DNA of 64,000 nucleotides from an uncultured Lachnospiraceae bacterium (lineage in GTDB: Bacteria > Bacillota > Clostridia > Lachnospirales > Lachnospiraceae). The DNA lies in assembly GCA_951800685.1 (NCBI GenBank), contig CATOJY010000010.1, positions 29,141-93,140 on the forward strand, given 5' to 3'. Positions within the stretch are counted from its first letter, which is position 1. Each line of letters begins with the position of its first letter. Below are positions 9,101 to 17,951 of this stretch, in pieces. Below the pieces are notes generated by a model. It was not told the origin of the DNA and did no database searches. It saw only the letters and a list, made by a program, of their open reading frames with translations. A program made the position numbers and the translations under genes.

Positions 9101-9968
9101 CGAAAGCAGTATAAAGCGCATCGTAGACACTCTCCCCTGCTTCGTTCTGTTTCCCTGCTCCATGGTTTTCCTCTCTGCACTTTTTCAGAATCTGCTCCGC
9201 CATCTCCCTCTCACGATCCAGCAGTTCCCCATACATATACGGACCGTCTGGCTCCTCGCATATATGGACTGCTTCTGTGAGCTTCTCCACACACCCCGTC
9301 AAGACAAGACGTGTCTGGCACAGTAGATCCTGTACCCATGGGATTTCCTCAAAACAGCCTTCCGGCAGGCAGTAGTCCTGTTTCCTCTCCTCCAGCCATT
9401 GCTCAGGAAACGGCGTACTCATGGCGAAATCATAGAGTTTCAACACCAGTTCCTCCACCGCCGTGTCTCTTCTGCCTGAACTAAAATACTCCATACAGTA
9501 CAGGAAATTCTCTTCCTGCGCAGCATATCCTGCCTCCAGTACCGCCTCCAGCGTCTCCTGCCTGATCAGCCTTCCTTCTCCCTCCTCAGCTATCCGAAAT
9601 CCAGGATCCAGGCCGATAGTGTGAAATTGGTTGCGCAGCACAAAGAGACAGAAACTGTCGATTGTAGTGATCCTGGCATTGTGCAGCAACGCTGCCTGCC
9701 TCTGCAAATGTTCATTCTCCGGGTCCGCTGCCAGTCTGCTGCCAAGCGCCCTGCTGATCCGCTCCCGCATCTCCGCCGCCGCCGCATTGGTAAAAGTCAC
9801 CACCAACAGTCTGTCGATATCGACCGGATGCTCCCTATCGCTCACCATCCCGACGATACGCTCCACCAAGACCGCTGTCTTGCCCGATCCTGCCGCCGCA
9901 GACACAAGCAGATTACACCCCCTCGCATCAATTACCTGCTGTTGTTTCTCCGTAAATGAAATTCCCAT
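6123..9968 (-). CDS. addA: ATP-dependent helicase/nuclease subunit AddA
   Basis: 1281 aa UvrD-type 3'-5' helicase plus nuclease of the AddAB double-strand-break resection complex (RecBCD equivalent). Walker A AAAGSGKTAVLVERI lies near residue 25, then LLVVTFTNAAAAEMRERI (motif Ia), LIDEYQDSN (motif II), VGDVKQSIYKFR (motif III), SIHKSKGLEFPV (motif V) and YVAMTRAKEKLIL (motif VI). The C-terminal RecB-like nuclease carries VLLDYKTD with the catalytic Asp/Lys. Length is at the upper end of the usual 1150-1250 aa, explained by an acidic insert around residues 550-580. It follows addB by 93 bp on the same strand. Confidence 0.96.
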   Translation of the reverse strand: MGISFTEKQQQVIDARGCNLLVSAAAGSGKTAVLVERIVGMVSDREHPVDIDRLLVVTFTNAAAAEMRERISRALGSRLAADPENEHLQRQAALLHNARITTIDSFCLFVLRNQFHTIGLDPGFRIAEEGEGRLIRQETLEAVLEAGYAAQEENFLYCMEYFSSGRRDTAVEELVLKLYDFAMSTPFPEQWLEERKQDYCLPEGCFEEIPWVQDLLCQTRLVLTGCVEKLTEAVHICEEPDGPYMYGELLDREREMAEQILKKCREENHGAGKQNEAGESVYDALYTAFGTIRFGRLPSKKDETVSVIKREAVKGIRAEVKEQLGDLQKKYFFRSREQVLGQIEICWKAVGALVDLTLAFKRMFDAKKRDKNILDFDDIEHFALSILVRQDEGGACKPTETALEYRSHFHEILIDEYQDSNLVQEYILSCISGEEEGRYNRFMVGDVKQSIYKFRLARPELFLEKYAAYGQQEETEAGEMARKIDLHQNFRSRREVLNTVNTVFEQIMGQDVGGIVYDDLAALHPGADYPVQEADAPDTDGGTPNATELLLVAESEQAEDLQGGGEGIDSQAEDDGERLTAKEQEAYAVTSRIRELMRTFQVTDKDSGLLRRLAYRDIVILLRTTSGWDEVFKRVLEGDGIPVHMTSRTGYFASSEVQELLHFLQILDNPLQDIPLYGVLHSYLGGFGEEEIALIRASAPKKRYLYDTLQAWMDRVHETGEDAAGMDGEVTGKIASFLSMVNGYREFSVYFSVQELLQMILRDTGYLNYVAVKPEGNKRRANVEMLLVKAAEYEKTSYFGLYHFLRYMEQLEKYEVDYGEAGLQDENADVVRIMSIHKSKGLEFPVCFVSGLAKRFQTRDLSAHLVLDLDAGIGVDYVDLERRVRNRDLRRNVIAEKMKVDNLAEEMRILYVAMTRAKEKLILTGTVKSPEKTALSLMPIWYKKQKLLPYDVLTGQGSFLKLILAALARNRCMDVFYRECGLEPVCNAPFYGRDMSLVVKLCGWEGIVTKKLEEVVGMEERKRQLLLSDPGEDVDALLMTRLSDSFVAHYPYENLRNLYTKTTVSELKMAGMREETDFSFNLYEEETVIPYLPSFLEKDENVTGSMRGSAFHKVMELFDFTKLTIAVIDDQQAVDVLLKEQLEQMRQNGRLSEEYGAAVSIPKIARFLQSDVAKRMGEAAREGRLHKEQPFVLGLPAARLSTDFPKEETVLIQGIIDVFFEENGRYVLLDYKTDAVGAAEELIRRYRVQLDYYAEALEQFSGYRDTEKILYSFKLGEEIPL

Positions 9969-10061
9969 CTATCCATGCCTTTCTCTTAACCCAAGATCCG
10001 TCGGCAGATCTTTTGCCATGCTTCCTGTACATTATGGATATATCCCCATGTTACTCTGCCT

Positions 10062-13000
10062 TCACGAATGGGAGTGTTCCATGTCCATCTCACGCCTCAT
10101 ACATGCCAGCGCATCTTCTCTACTCAACTTCGGCAGTCTCCTTGTCTCATATCCCCTGATCCGCCCGTCAAATCCACATACACTCTTATAAGCACAGTAA
10201 GTACAGGCCAGATTTCCATTCTGCTCATAAGGATTGACCGCTACAGTCCCTTCCAGGATCTCACTCCCCAATTTCTTGATTTTTTGATTTACATAACTCG
10301 AAACTATCTGCATGTCTTCTTCTTTTATGACACTTGAGTAAGCTGAGAAGGACCCGTCCTTTTTTCGCTCCAATGGCAGGATCTCAGATTTATCGGTAAA
10401 CTCTTTGTCCAGCAGTCTGACAGCCTCGTCACTTTCACTGACTATACCGGTCATTTTTAACTGTTGTAACAACTTTGCATTGAGCTGTTCCGGTGTCATG
10501 GTCTCCCCGTCTTCTACCATGGGATCATCGATATGATAATACAGCATCGCCGCCGGAACAATCCGTTTATCCGGGTGCTTATGCTGTTCGATCTCCACAG
10601 CCGCATTCATGTAGACAACCAGCTGCAGCTGCAGTCCATAATAAAGCGCTGCCAGATCAAATTTCCGGCTGCCAGATTTATAGTCTATGACTTTCACATA
10701 GACCGCATCCTCTACCTCGCAAGTATCTATCCTGTCGATCCGTCCTTTCAACCGCATCCGCTCCTGCTCATTTAAAGCAATATTCAAAGAATCCAGATCC
10801 TCGGTCATGGAGAAAGACACTTCGAACTTCTCCGGTACAAATGCCCCTTTCCGAAGCTGTGTCTGCAAGGTCAGTACCGTGCGCCGCAAAATTCTAACTA
10901 TGCGCCGCATCAAGTACTGGTTTCGGGCACTGCTGTATAGGATCGTCTCCCCATAACCTGCCGCATAGGCTTCCACCGCCTCTGCCACCAGCTTCTGCGC
11001 CGCCTCCTTTGGAAAGTCAAACCAGGTATATCCATATTCTTCTAATTTCTGTGCAAACAGTTCCAGAACCCCATGAAACACATTCCCCATATCCACATCT
11101 TCGAAGCTATAGCCCTCCCGTTCCCGGAGTGCAAGGCCATACTGCAGAAAATGTCCATAGGCACATGCCGCATACCGCTCTAAACGGCTCACACTGTTTT
11201 GTAAGAGAGTGCCATAAAGCATCCTTGTTACCATCTTCGATAACGGCGTATCCCTGTAACAATAAAATGCCGTCTCGATCATACGATCCACCATATCCTC
11301 ATACTGCGGCCTGCTATGGTAGCTGTGATAGAAAGTGTGGATCTGCCGCCTGGATGTTTCCGTTATTCTGCCACAAGCATACTCCCGCAGTAAATCCGCC
11401 ATAAGACCCACACTATCCGCACTGCACACGATCTGCTCTTCCATCGGATCCTTTTCCGGCATCTCCATAGCCAGCGCCGGATATAGCTTCTGCACAAGAT
11501 CAATCAGATAAGCCGGGCGCAGACTTTTTCCATCACTGCCCACTTTGGCATAGGACAGGTATAGTTTTTCAGAAGGTTTCGTCATATTCAGATATAAGTA
11601 CAACCGCTGAATGTACATCTGCTGCCTGGGGGAGGGCGCCAGTTCCAGTTCAGATTCCCGCAGGAATTCTCTGTCTATATCAGAGATAATACCTCCATTT
11701 CCGGCGCCCTTGGGAATATTACCATCATTCACACCCAAAAAGAAAAGCACCCTGACCTGCCTTAAACGGGTTCTCTCAATGTCCCCCAACAATACTCTGT
11801 CTACGTTCTGGGGAATCGTACCCACACTTATTTCCGTCAGCCCCGCATCCAGAATCTCCGTGAACTCCTTGCTCCCCATCTCCTCCTCCGCCAGCAGACC
11901 ATAAATCTGATCTAACAGATCGATCACCAGCGCGTAGATCTGCCCATACTCTTTCGCCCGTGCCAGATCTTTCTGCGCTTCAAACTGCCGTTCCAAACGC
12001 GAAAGTTTCTGCTGCAGCTCATTTCGTACCAGAAAATCATAGAGTGCCCGCACCATCTCTCCCGCAGTGTGTGCCGGCGTAAGCAACGGCGTAAGCTGCC
12101 AGAGAATCTGCTCCCTCATGGCATTGTACTGCTCCAACTGCGCAAGCGCCTCTTCCTCCCCCTCCGCACTTTCCTCCCTATACAGAAAAATATCCTGCCA
12201 TTTCTTTTTCCCGCGGATACCGAACCTGCGGATATAATTCTCCAACCGGTCCACCTGCGCCGGAGCAAACCCTGTCATCCCTGTACGAAGATAATGAAAC
12301 ACCGCCTCATAGCTGAAATCCTGCAGTATGATCTGCAGGGCGCTCCTGATATACTCTGCAAAAGGGTTCCGCAAGATGCCCCTGGTGTGGTCTAAGTAGA
12401 TTGGAATGCCAAACTTCGCAAATTCTTCCTCCGCCAGACTGCCATAGACCTCCATATCACCGTTCACCACCGCAATATCACGGTAATGGAAGCCGTCTAA
12501 GACCAGTTTCCGAATCGCGATACAAGTCTGTCTGATCTCTTCTTTCGGCGTAGACGCCTCATACAAGTGCAGGTTGTGAATCTCCTCTTCATACATCTGC
12601 GCCGGATAACGGAACAAGTTACGCTCTAAATGGGACAACTCCGCATTTTGCACAAAGCGCGGCAGTCTGCCTTCTATTCTCGTAGTACACCACACTGGTT
12701 TCTCTTCCGGTACCTCCACCTGACTGGCCAGCCTGCGCAGATCGGCGATTGTCTTCTTACTCAAATGGAAAAGCTTGTGCTCCCCGTCCAGTTGACAGGG
12801 ATTCTCCCTGTCGTCTATGGTCACCGTCATGATCACCTTCTTTGACAGGCGGATCAGCTCCTGGATCACACGATTCTGGATTGGTGTAAATCCGGTGAAC
12901 CCGTCAAAGGCGATCACACTGTTTCTGATCAGCTCCGATTTCGGCAGCGCTTCCCGCAGCCGGTCCAACGTTTCTTCCGTCGTAATAAACTTGTCGTGAA

Positions 13001-13508
13001 TATAGTCCAGGAAGGACTGATACAGTACACCAAGATCCTGCAGCTTATAATAAAGCGCCCCCCTGGAATGGGCGTACTCTGTCAGCTTATCCATCTCCTT
13101 TATACCAATGCCATACTGCATAAACTCAGAAATCGCTGACTTCACCTCATGAATATACCCGATCTTATGCAGGTGTGTGCCCATTACCCTAAGCTGCCCC
13201 TGACACTGCTGCGCCACCTTGCGCAGCACCAGGCTCTTACCGGTATCATCCAGGATGGGCATGTCCACACATCCCACTTCTTCCAGAATACGGTGGGTTA
13301 GTCTTCCGAAACTCAACACATCGATATTCATGATAATATGCTGTGGATGCTCCACTACCAAATCCATCTGTGTCTGCATCGTGAACTGGTCTGGTACGAT
13401 AAGCAGATAATCTGTCTTCGGATTCTCCTGTGATGCCTGTATAATCTTTTCATGAAGTTTTCTGCTCTTACCGGAGCCGGATGCCCCGAAATAGAATTGA
13501 AGTGACAC
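10062..13508 (-). CDS. addB: ATP-dependent nuclease subunit AddB
   Basis: 1148 aa partner of AddA; scans for Chi and cuts the 5' strand. An N-terminal P-loop is visible (FGASGSGKSRKLHEKI), the rest of the helicase fold is degenerate as usual for AddB, and the C-terminal nuclease has VIDYKSGSRKFD. The four iron-sulfur cysteines are present: one in RYAACAYGHF and three in CTYCAYKSVC near the C-terminus. First gene of addB-addA, the normal Firmicute order. Confidence 0.95.
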   Translation of the reverse strand: MSLQFYFGASGSGKSRKLHEKIIQASQENPKTDYLLIVPDQFTMQTQMDLVVEHPQHIIMNIDVLSFGRLTHRILEEVGCVDMPILDDTGKSLVLRKVAQQCQGQLRVMGTHLHKIGYIHEVKSAISEFMQYGIGIKEMDKLTEYAHSRGALYYKLQDLGVLYQSFLDYIHDKFITTEETLDRLREALPKSELIRNSVIAFDGFTGFTPIQNRVIQELIRLSKKVIMTVTIDDRENPCQLDGEHKLFHLSKKTIADLRRLASQVEVPEEKPVWCTTRIEGRLPRFVQNAELSHLERNLFRYPAQMYEEEIHNLHLYEASTPKEEIRQTCIAIRKLVLDGFHYRDIAVVNGDMEVYGSLAEEEFAKFGIPIYLDHTRGILRNPFAEYIRSALQIILQDFSYEAVFHYLRTGMTGFAPAQVDRLENYIRRFGIRGKKKWQDIFLYREESAEGEEEALAQLEQYNAMREQILWQLTPLLTPAHTAGEMVRALYDFLVRNELQQKLSRLERQFEAQKDLARAKEYGQIYALVIDLLDQIYGLLAEEEMGSKEFTEILDAGLTEISVGTIPQNVDRVLLGDIERTRLRQVRVLFFLGVNDGNIPKGAGNGGIISDIDREFLRESELELAPSPRQQMYIQRLYLYLNMTKPSEKLYLSYAKVGSDGKSLRPAYLIDLVQKLYPALAMEMPEKDPMEEQIVCSADSVGLMADLLREYACGRITETSRRQIHTFYHSYHSRPQYEDMVDRMIETAFYCYRDTPLSKMVTRMLYGTLLQNSVSRLERYAACAYGHFLQYGLALREREGYSFEDVDMGNVFHGVLELFAQKLEEYGYTWFDFPKEAAQKLVAEAVEAYAAGYGETILYSSARNQYLMRRIVRILRRTVLTLQTQLRKGAFVPEKFEVSFSMTEDLDSLNIALNEQERMRLKGRIDRIDTCEVEDAVYVKVIDYKSGSRKFDLAALYYGLQLQLVVYMNAAVEIEQHKHPDKRIVPAAMLYYHIDDPMVEDGETMTPEQLNAKLLQQLKMTGIVSESDEAVRLLDKEFTDKSEILPLERKKDGSFSAYSSVIKEEDMQIVSSYVNQKIKKLGSEILEGTVAVNPYEQNGNLACTYCAYKSVCGFDGRIRGYETRRLPKLSREDALACMRREMDMEHSHS

Positions 13509-13624
13509 TTGTCTGCCTCCCGCCGCGCGTTATCTGTCTGCCATAACAGTCCAGCCAGAAGCCGTCCTGCTGCCTGTATTCATGATACCACAAAAGAGCT
13601 GACGAGACCAACCAAACCGTAATA

Positions 13625-13673
13625 CAAAAAGCTGTTATGCCGGATGGTTTAAAACCAAACGGTATAACAGCTT
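13625..13673 (-). terminator. Terminator after metQ
   Basis: AAAGCTGTTAT...ATAACAGCTTT with inner CCG/CGG pairing and an AAACC/GGTTT-type apical stem; on the minus strand a TTTTT tract follows. It ends the cysK-metNIQ block. Confidence 0.8.
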
Positions 13674-13724
13674 TCTTTCACCATACTGATCTTCCTGCCA
13701 AAGCAGTTTCCTGCAAACTAACCT

Positions 13725-14690
13725 TTATTTGAAAGGAATCACGCCGCCATCATATGTGCTATTGATATACTCTGTGATCTCATCCGACAGCAGGACATCT
13801 ACCAATGCCGTCACTGCCTCGTTATTCTCATTGCCTTCCTTGACAGCGATCACATTCACATAGGTCTTTGCCGCCTCAGAATCAGCCTGCTCATATGCAA
13901 CCGCATCCTTTGCCACAGAAAATCCTGCTTCCAGTGCATAGTTACCATTCAGAACAACGAACGCTACCTCATCCTTGACTCTCGGTACCTGTGCTGCTTC
14001 AAGTTCCTGAATCTCGATCTCATTCGGATTATCCACGATATCTCTCACAGTAGCTTCCAGACCTACACCATCCTTCAAGGTGATAATGCCATTATCCTGC
14101 AGCAACAGCAGTGCTCTTGCCTCATTGGTCGTATCGTTGGGTACTGCGATCACATCGCCCTTTTCCAGAGCTGCCAGATCGCTCTTTGTACCAGGGTAGA
14201 TCCCAAAAGGCTCATAGTGGATACCACCTGCATTGACAAGATGCGTTCCCTGCTCTTCGTTAAAGGAATCCAGATACGGAATATGCTGGAAATAATTGGC
14301 GTCAAACTCACCGCTCTCTACCACCTGGTTCGGCAGTACATAATCATTGAAAACTGTCACTTCCAATTCCCAGCCCTGTGCTGCCAGAAGGGGCTTGGCC
14401 TGCTCTAAGATCTCTGCATGAGGGGTCGCGGACGCCGCAACTGTGATGGTGCCTTTGGACTCCACTGCCGTCTCATCTGCTGTCTCCTCAGCCTCTGTCT
14501 CTTCCGCAGCTGCTTCTTCTTGAGCCGCATCCTCCGCTGCAGGTTCGGTAGCTTCTGTGTCTTCTGCTTCCGCCTCAGCTGCATCCTCCGCTGCAGGTGC
14601 CGTCGTATCATTCCCAGAGCCGCCGCACGCCGTCAGCACACCCAGTGCCAATGTAGCTGTTAAAATAGCTGCGATAAATCTTTTCTTCAT
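13725..14690 (-). CDS. metQ: Methionine ABC transporter substrate-binding lipoprotein MetQ (NlpA family)
   Basis: 321 aa. The start at 14690 gives a standard lipoprotein signal MKKRFIAAILTATLALG ending in the lipobox LTAC; GAGAGGAG lies upstream. Longer in-frame extensions lack these signals. Residues about 25-85 form an unusual Glu/Ala/Thr-rich linker with internal repeats, then the MetQ domain begins at TITVAASATPHAEIL, with the family motif ANYFQHIPYLDSFN. Last gene of metN-metI-metQ. Binds methionine (family knowledge) outside the membrane and delivers it to MetI. Confidence 0.93.
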   Translation of the reverse strand: MKKRFIAAILTATLALGVLTACGGSGNDTTAPAAEDAAEAEAEDTEATEPAAEDAAQEEAAAEETEAEETADETAVESKGTITVAASATPHAEILEQAKPLLAAQGWELEVTVFNDYVLPNQVVESGEFDANYFQHIPYLDSFNEEQGTHLVNAGGIHYEPFGIYPGTKSDLAALEKGDVIAVPNDTTNEARALLLLQDNGIITLKDGVGLEATVRDIVDNPNEIEIQELEAAQVPRVKDEVAFVVLNGNYALEAGFSVAKDAVAYEQADSEAAKTYVNVIAVKEGNENNEAVTALVDVLLSDEITEYINSTYDGGVIPFK

Positions 14691-14878
14691 AATACTTACT
14701 CTCCTCTCTGCCGCTCTATACGGCAAACCGGTGGAACTTACCTGGAAAGCTCCATCCATAATCATTTCCAGGACAACGTATCTCCTCTTTTCCGCCATCC
14801 CGCTCTATCTGAAAGTGTACACAGCATCCCAGATACTCGCTTTCCTGTGTGCAACTTTTAGATCTCTTTCCTGTTTTC

Positions 14879-15553
14879 CTATCTCTGCCGCCTGTCTAAC
14901 TTTACTGACATTTTCATGCCTAGAGTCTGGAAAATCTGTACCAGCACAACTAACAGCACCACGGCCACAGCCATAATCTCTTTCTCGTAACGGTAATAGC
15001 CATAGCGCATCGCAATATCACCCAGACCGCCGCCGCCGACAATTCCCGCCATCGCAGAATATCCTAGAATAGTGCCCAGTGCAATAGTCACACCAACCAG
15101 AATAGAAGTCCTCGCCTCCACCAGCAGAACCCGGAGAATAATCGTCATCGTGCCTGCGCCCATACTCTGCGCCGCCTCGATTACACCACGGTCCACTTCG
15201 TTCAGAGACGACTCGATCATACGCCCGATAAAAGGCGCCGCCGCCACCGTAAGCGGCACAACTGTGGCTGCCGTACCATAACTCCTGCCAACAAGCAGTT
15301 TCGTCAACGGCATAATCAGAATCAACAGAATCAGAAAAGGAATACTTCTGACAATATTGGCAATAACATCCAGAATCTTATAAACCAGCGCGTTGGGTCT
15401 GATCCCATTCTTGTCCGTTACGGCCAAGGCAACCCCCATAGGCAGACCTAACAGATAACCGAAGATCGTAGACAGCAGCGTCATGAAAAGTGTTTCCCGG
15501 ATCCCGTCTACCATCATGATCGTCATTTCATTCGTCCACTCACTAAACCACAT
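14879..15553 (-). CDS. metI: Methionine ABC transporter permease MetI
   Basis: 224 aa, five predicted membrane spans. The EAA coupling loop appears as GVIEAAQSMGAGTMTIILRV, and SAMAGIVGGGGLGDIAMRYGY near the C-terminus is a MetI hallmark. The ATG at 15553 is preferred: GAGGAGG within the end of metN sits 9 nt upstream. The gene overlaps metN by 11 nt, indicating translational coupling. Confidence 0.95.
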   Translation of the reverse strand: MWFSEWTNEMTIMMVDGIRETLFMTLLSTIFGYLLGLPMGVALAVTDKNGIRPNALVYKILDVIANIVRSIPFLILLILIMPLTKLLVGRSYGTAATVVPLTVAAAPFIGRMIESSLNEVDRGVIEAAQSMGAGTMTIILRVLLVEARTSILVGVTIALGTILGYSAMAGIVGGGGLGDIAMRYGYYRYEKEIMAVAVVLLVVLVQIFQTLGMKMSVKLDRRQR

Positions 15554-16613
15554 AACCGTCCACCTCCTCAACTGCTAGTCCTCTCTCGATCAGATATGCT
15601 TTCATCTCCTCCTGCACCTGCACATCGTCCGGCAGACTTAAAATCATCTCACCTCTGGCTATCCCTTCTACATTCTTCGTATCAGCCCGCAGGATATTGA
15701 TGGGCTGTCCAAAGCGCAGTACCATGTTCGCAATGACCGGCTCAAAAGAAGAATTGGCTGAAAAGACAATACGGATACAACACTTTCCCTTCATCATATC
15801 TTTCTGATGACTTTCCAGCGTGCGTCTCTCCTCTCCTCTCCCTTTGACGATCAGCTCCTTGGCCTCCTTCGTCTTCGGATGGGAAAAAATATCAGACACT
15901 CTGCCCTGCTCCACCAGATGGCCATCCCCTATGATCGCCACATGGGAACAGATTTCCCTGACAACCGACATCTCATGGGTGATAATCACAATCGTAATGC
16001 CATAATCCCGATTGATCTGTTTCAAAAGCTGCAATATTGACTGCGTCGTCTGTGGATCAAGTGCACTGGTCGCCTCGTCACATAAAAGAATCTTCGGATT
16101 CGCCGCCAACGCTCTGGCAATCGCTACCCGCTGCTTCTGCCCGCCGGATAACTGCGAGGGATAGGCCTTCGCCTTCTCTGTCAATCCCACAATCCCCAAC
16201 AATTCCTCCGCCCTCTTCCTGGCATCCTTTTTGCTCATTGTGCCTTTCTTGCCGCCATCCTTCTTTCCTACACCGGCATAGAGCAATGGAAAACATATAT
16301 TATCAATGACATTCTTCTGCATCAGCAGATTGAAATGCTGGAAAATCATAGCAATCTGGGCTCGCTGCGCACGAAGCGCCTTCTCAGATAATCTACTCAG
16401 ATCCCTGCCTTCGATCTCCACGGTTCCGCCGGTAGGACGCTCTAAGAAATTCAAGCAGCGCACCAAAGTACTCTTTCCAGCTCCTGACATCCCAATGATT
16501 CCATAAATGTCTCCTGCCTGGATCGAAAGATTGATATCCTGCAGTGCCTCCACGTTGGCATCTTTTGTCACAAATGTCTTGCTCAACCCCCGAACTTCTA
16601 TCATTCCTGCCAT
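15543..16613 (-). CDS. metN: Methionine ABC transporter ATP-binding protein MetN
   Basis: 356 aa. ABC motifs: Walker A GMSGAGKST, Q-loop IFQHFNLL, signature [15 protein letters not shown], Walker B ILLCDEATSALD, and the H-loop in IITHEM. The C-terminal about 90 residues form the NIL/ACT-like domain (from CCIRIVFSANS) that binds methionine and feedback-inhibits transport in MetN homologues. The start at 16613 (MAGMIEVRGL) has AAAGGA 9 nt upstream; a second ATG at 16604 is possible. An insert KKDGGKKGTMSKKDARKR follows the Q-loop. Confidence 0.95.
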   Translation of the reverse strand: MAGMIEVRGLSKTFVTKDANVEALQDINLSIQAGDIYGIIGMSGAGKSTLVRCLNFLERPTGGTVEIEGRDLSRLSEKALRAQRAQIAMIFQHFNLLMQKNVIDNICFPLLYAGVGKKDGGKKGTMSKKDARKRAEELLGIVGLTEKAKAYPSQLSGGQKQRVAIARALAANPKILLCDEATSALDPQTTQSILQLLKQINRDYGITIVIITHEMSVVREICSHVAIIGDGHLVEQGRVSDIFSHPKTKEAKELIVKGRGEERRTLESHQKDMMKGKCCIRIVFSANSSFEPVIANMVLRFGQPINILRADTKNVEGIARGEMILSLPDDVQVQEEMKAYLIERGLAVEEVDGYVV

Positions 16614-16666
16614 TTCGTCTTGTCCTTTCGTAAATGGTCTTCCCTGCAAACAATAACTCAATGACT

Positions 16667-16695
16667 ACTTTAGCATGAAAAGCTGAATTTATCAA
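16667..16695 (-). promoter_or_regulatory. Possible internal promoter for metNIQ
   Basis: On the minus strand TTGATA (16690-16695) and TAAAGT (16667-16672) are separated by 17 nt, in the 112-bp gap between cysK and metN. No terminator is visible in this gap, so read-through from cysK is also likely. I found no S-box or T-box-like leader here. Confidence 0.45.
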
Positions 16696-16725
16696 GCAAA
16701 GACACACGACAAACTGCAATTAAAA

Positions 16726-17664
16726 TCACTCTTCCGCAAACAAAGGTGTAGATAGATATCTGTCTCCGGAATCCGGCAGAAGCGCCACAATCGTCTTGCC
16801 TCTATTCTCCGGCCGCCTTGCCAGTTCAGCGGCCGCATGCAGCGCTGCCCCAGAAGAAATCCCTACCAACACGCCTTCTTCCATTGCAATCGCTCTTCCT
16901 GCGGCGAAAGCCTCCTCATCGGTTACTGTAATAATCTCATCATAGATCTCCGTATTCAACACCTCCGGTACGAATCCCGCGCCAATCCCCTGGATTTTGT
17001 GCACGCCCGATGCCCCGCCAGAAAGCACTGGACTGTCTGCCGGTTCCACCGCAACGATACTGATCTGCGGATTTTGTTCTTTCAGATATTCCCCTATTCC
17101 AGTTATCGTTCCACCCGTACCGACTCCCGCCACGAAAATATCCACCTTTCCATCTGTATCCTTCCAGATCTCTGGCCCTGTCGTTCGTCTGTGCACAGCA
17201 GGGTTTGCTGGATTCACAAACTGTCCCAGAACAATAGATCCTGGCGTAGATGCCTGCAGCTCCTCCGCCTTGGCGATCGCCCCCTTCATTCCCAGCGCAC
17301 CGTCTGTCAGCACTAGTTTGGCCCCATAGGCCTGCAGCAGCTTCCGTCGCTCTACGCTCATCGTCTCCGGCAATGTCAAAACAGCCTGGTATCCCTTCGC
17401 CGCCGCTACTGCCGCAAGGCCAATTCCTGTATTACCGGAAGTAGGTTCGATGATCGTCGCTCCTGGCTGCAGCTTTCCCGATCTCTCTGCTTCCTCAATC
17501 ATGCTCAGCGCAGCCCGGTCCTTTACGGACCCTGACGGATTTAAATATTCCAGTTTCACCAACAAGGTAACTTCTGTCAGATCATGATTCTTCTCATAGT
17601 GCGTTACCTCAAGCAGCGGCGTTTTACCAATCAGCTCTGCTGCACTTTTCTTGATATTTGCCAT
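16726..17664 (-). CDS. cysK: Cysteine synthase A (O-acetylserine sulfhydrylase)
   Basis: 312 aa PLP enzyme making cysteine from O-acetylserine and sulfide. The PLP lysine lies in [11 protein letters not shown] near residue 47, the substrate loop in [12 protein letters not shown] (about 73-84), and the phosphate-binding glycine loop in [12 protein letters not shown] near 177. The C-terminal half has the expected SSGAALHAA motif. A consensus promoter lies about 130-160 nt upstream; a sulfur-amino-acid importer follows, so cysteine synthesis and methionine uptake may be co-transcribed. Confidence 0.95.
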   Translation of the reverse strand: MANIKKSAAELIGKTPLLEVTHYEKNHDLTEVTLLVKLEYLNPSGSVKDRAALSMIEEAERSGKLQPGATIIEPTSGNTGIGLAAVAAAKGYQAVLTLPETMSVERRKLLQAYGAKLVLTDGALGMKGAIAKAEELQASTPGSIVLGQFVNPANPAVHRRTTGPEIWKDTDGKVDIFVAGVGTGGTITGIGEYLKEQNPQISIVAVEPADSPVLSGGASGVHKIQGIGAGFVPEVLNTEIYDEIITVTDEEAFAAGRAIAMEEGVLVGISSGAALHAAAELARRPENRGKTIVALLPDSGDRYLSTPLFAEE

Positions 17665-17794
17665 AGTTTCCCTCCATCCCGAAACAATTCTCCCATTGTC
17701 TGGCAGTCATCTTATACTGTTACTGCGCTGCAAACAACGTATTCTTCATCTCTCCCGATATTCCTATCTATTCACTAGGTTTATATATGAAATG

Positions 17795-17823
17795 ATATTA
17801 CACCTTCTGGTTTATTCTGTCAA
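17795..17823 (-). promoter_or_regulatory. Strong sigma-A promoter for cysK, flanked by an inverted repeat
   Basis: TTGACA (17818-17823) and TAATAT (17795-17800) with a 17-nt spacer on the minus strand. Complementary octamers CTAGGTTT (17775-17782) and AAACCTAG (17842-17849) flank it almost symmetrically and could be regulator half-sites. Confidence 0.7.
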
Positions 17824-17907
17824 TAACTATTTAACAGGCTAAAACCTAGGGAAGAAAATATAATACTATTTTGTTGCAGTTTTACTGTACAACCCTGTTT
17901 CTTCTAT

Positions 17908-17913
17908 TATAAT
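17908..17913 (+). promoter_or_regulatory. Putative -10 for the AraC-type regulator
   Basis: Perfect TATAAT 38 nt before the ATG at 17952; no good -35 at normal spacing, as expected for an activator-dependent or weak promoter. Confidence 0.35.
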
Positions 17914-17951
17914 AGAACTATAGGATATAAGTGTCAGAAAGGAAGTCCCCT

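Noticed and set aside
16614..17951. SAM (S-box) riboswitch or T-box upstream of cysK or metN
   Set aside because: Neither the leader of cysK nor the cysK-metN gap shows the characteristic stems, T-box sequence or terminator/antiterminator pair.
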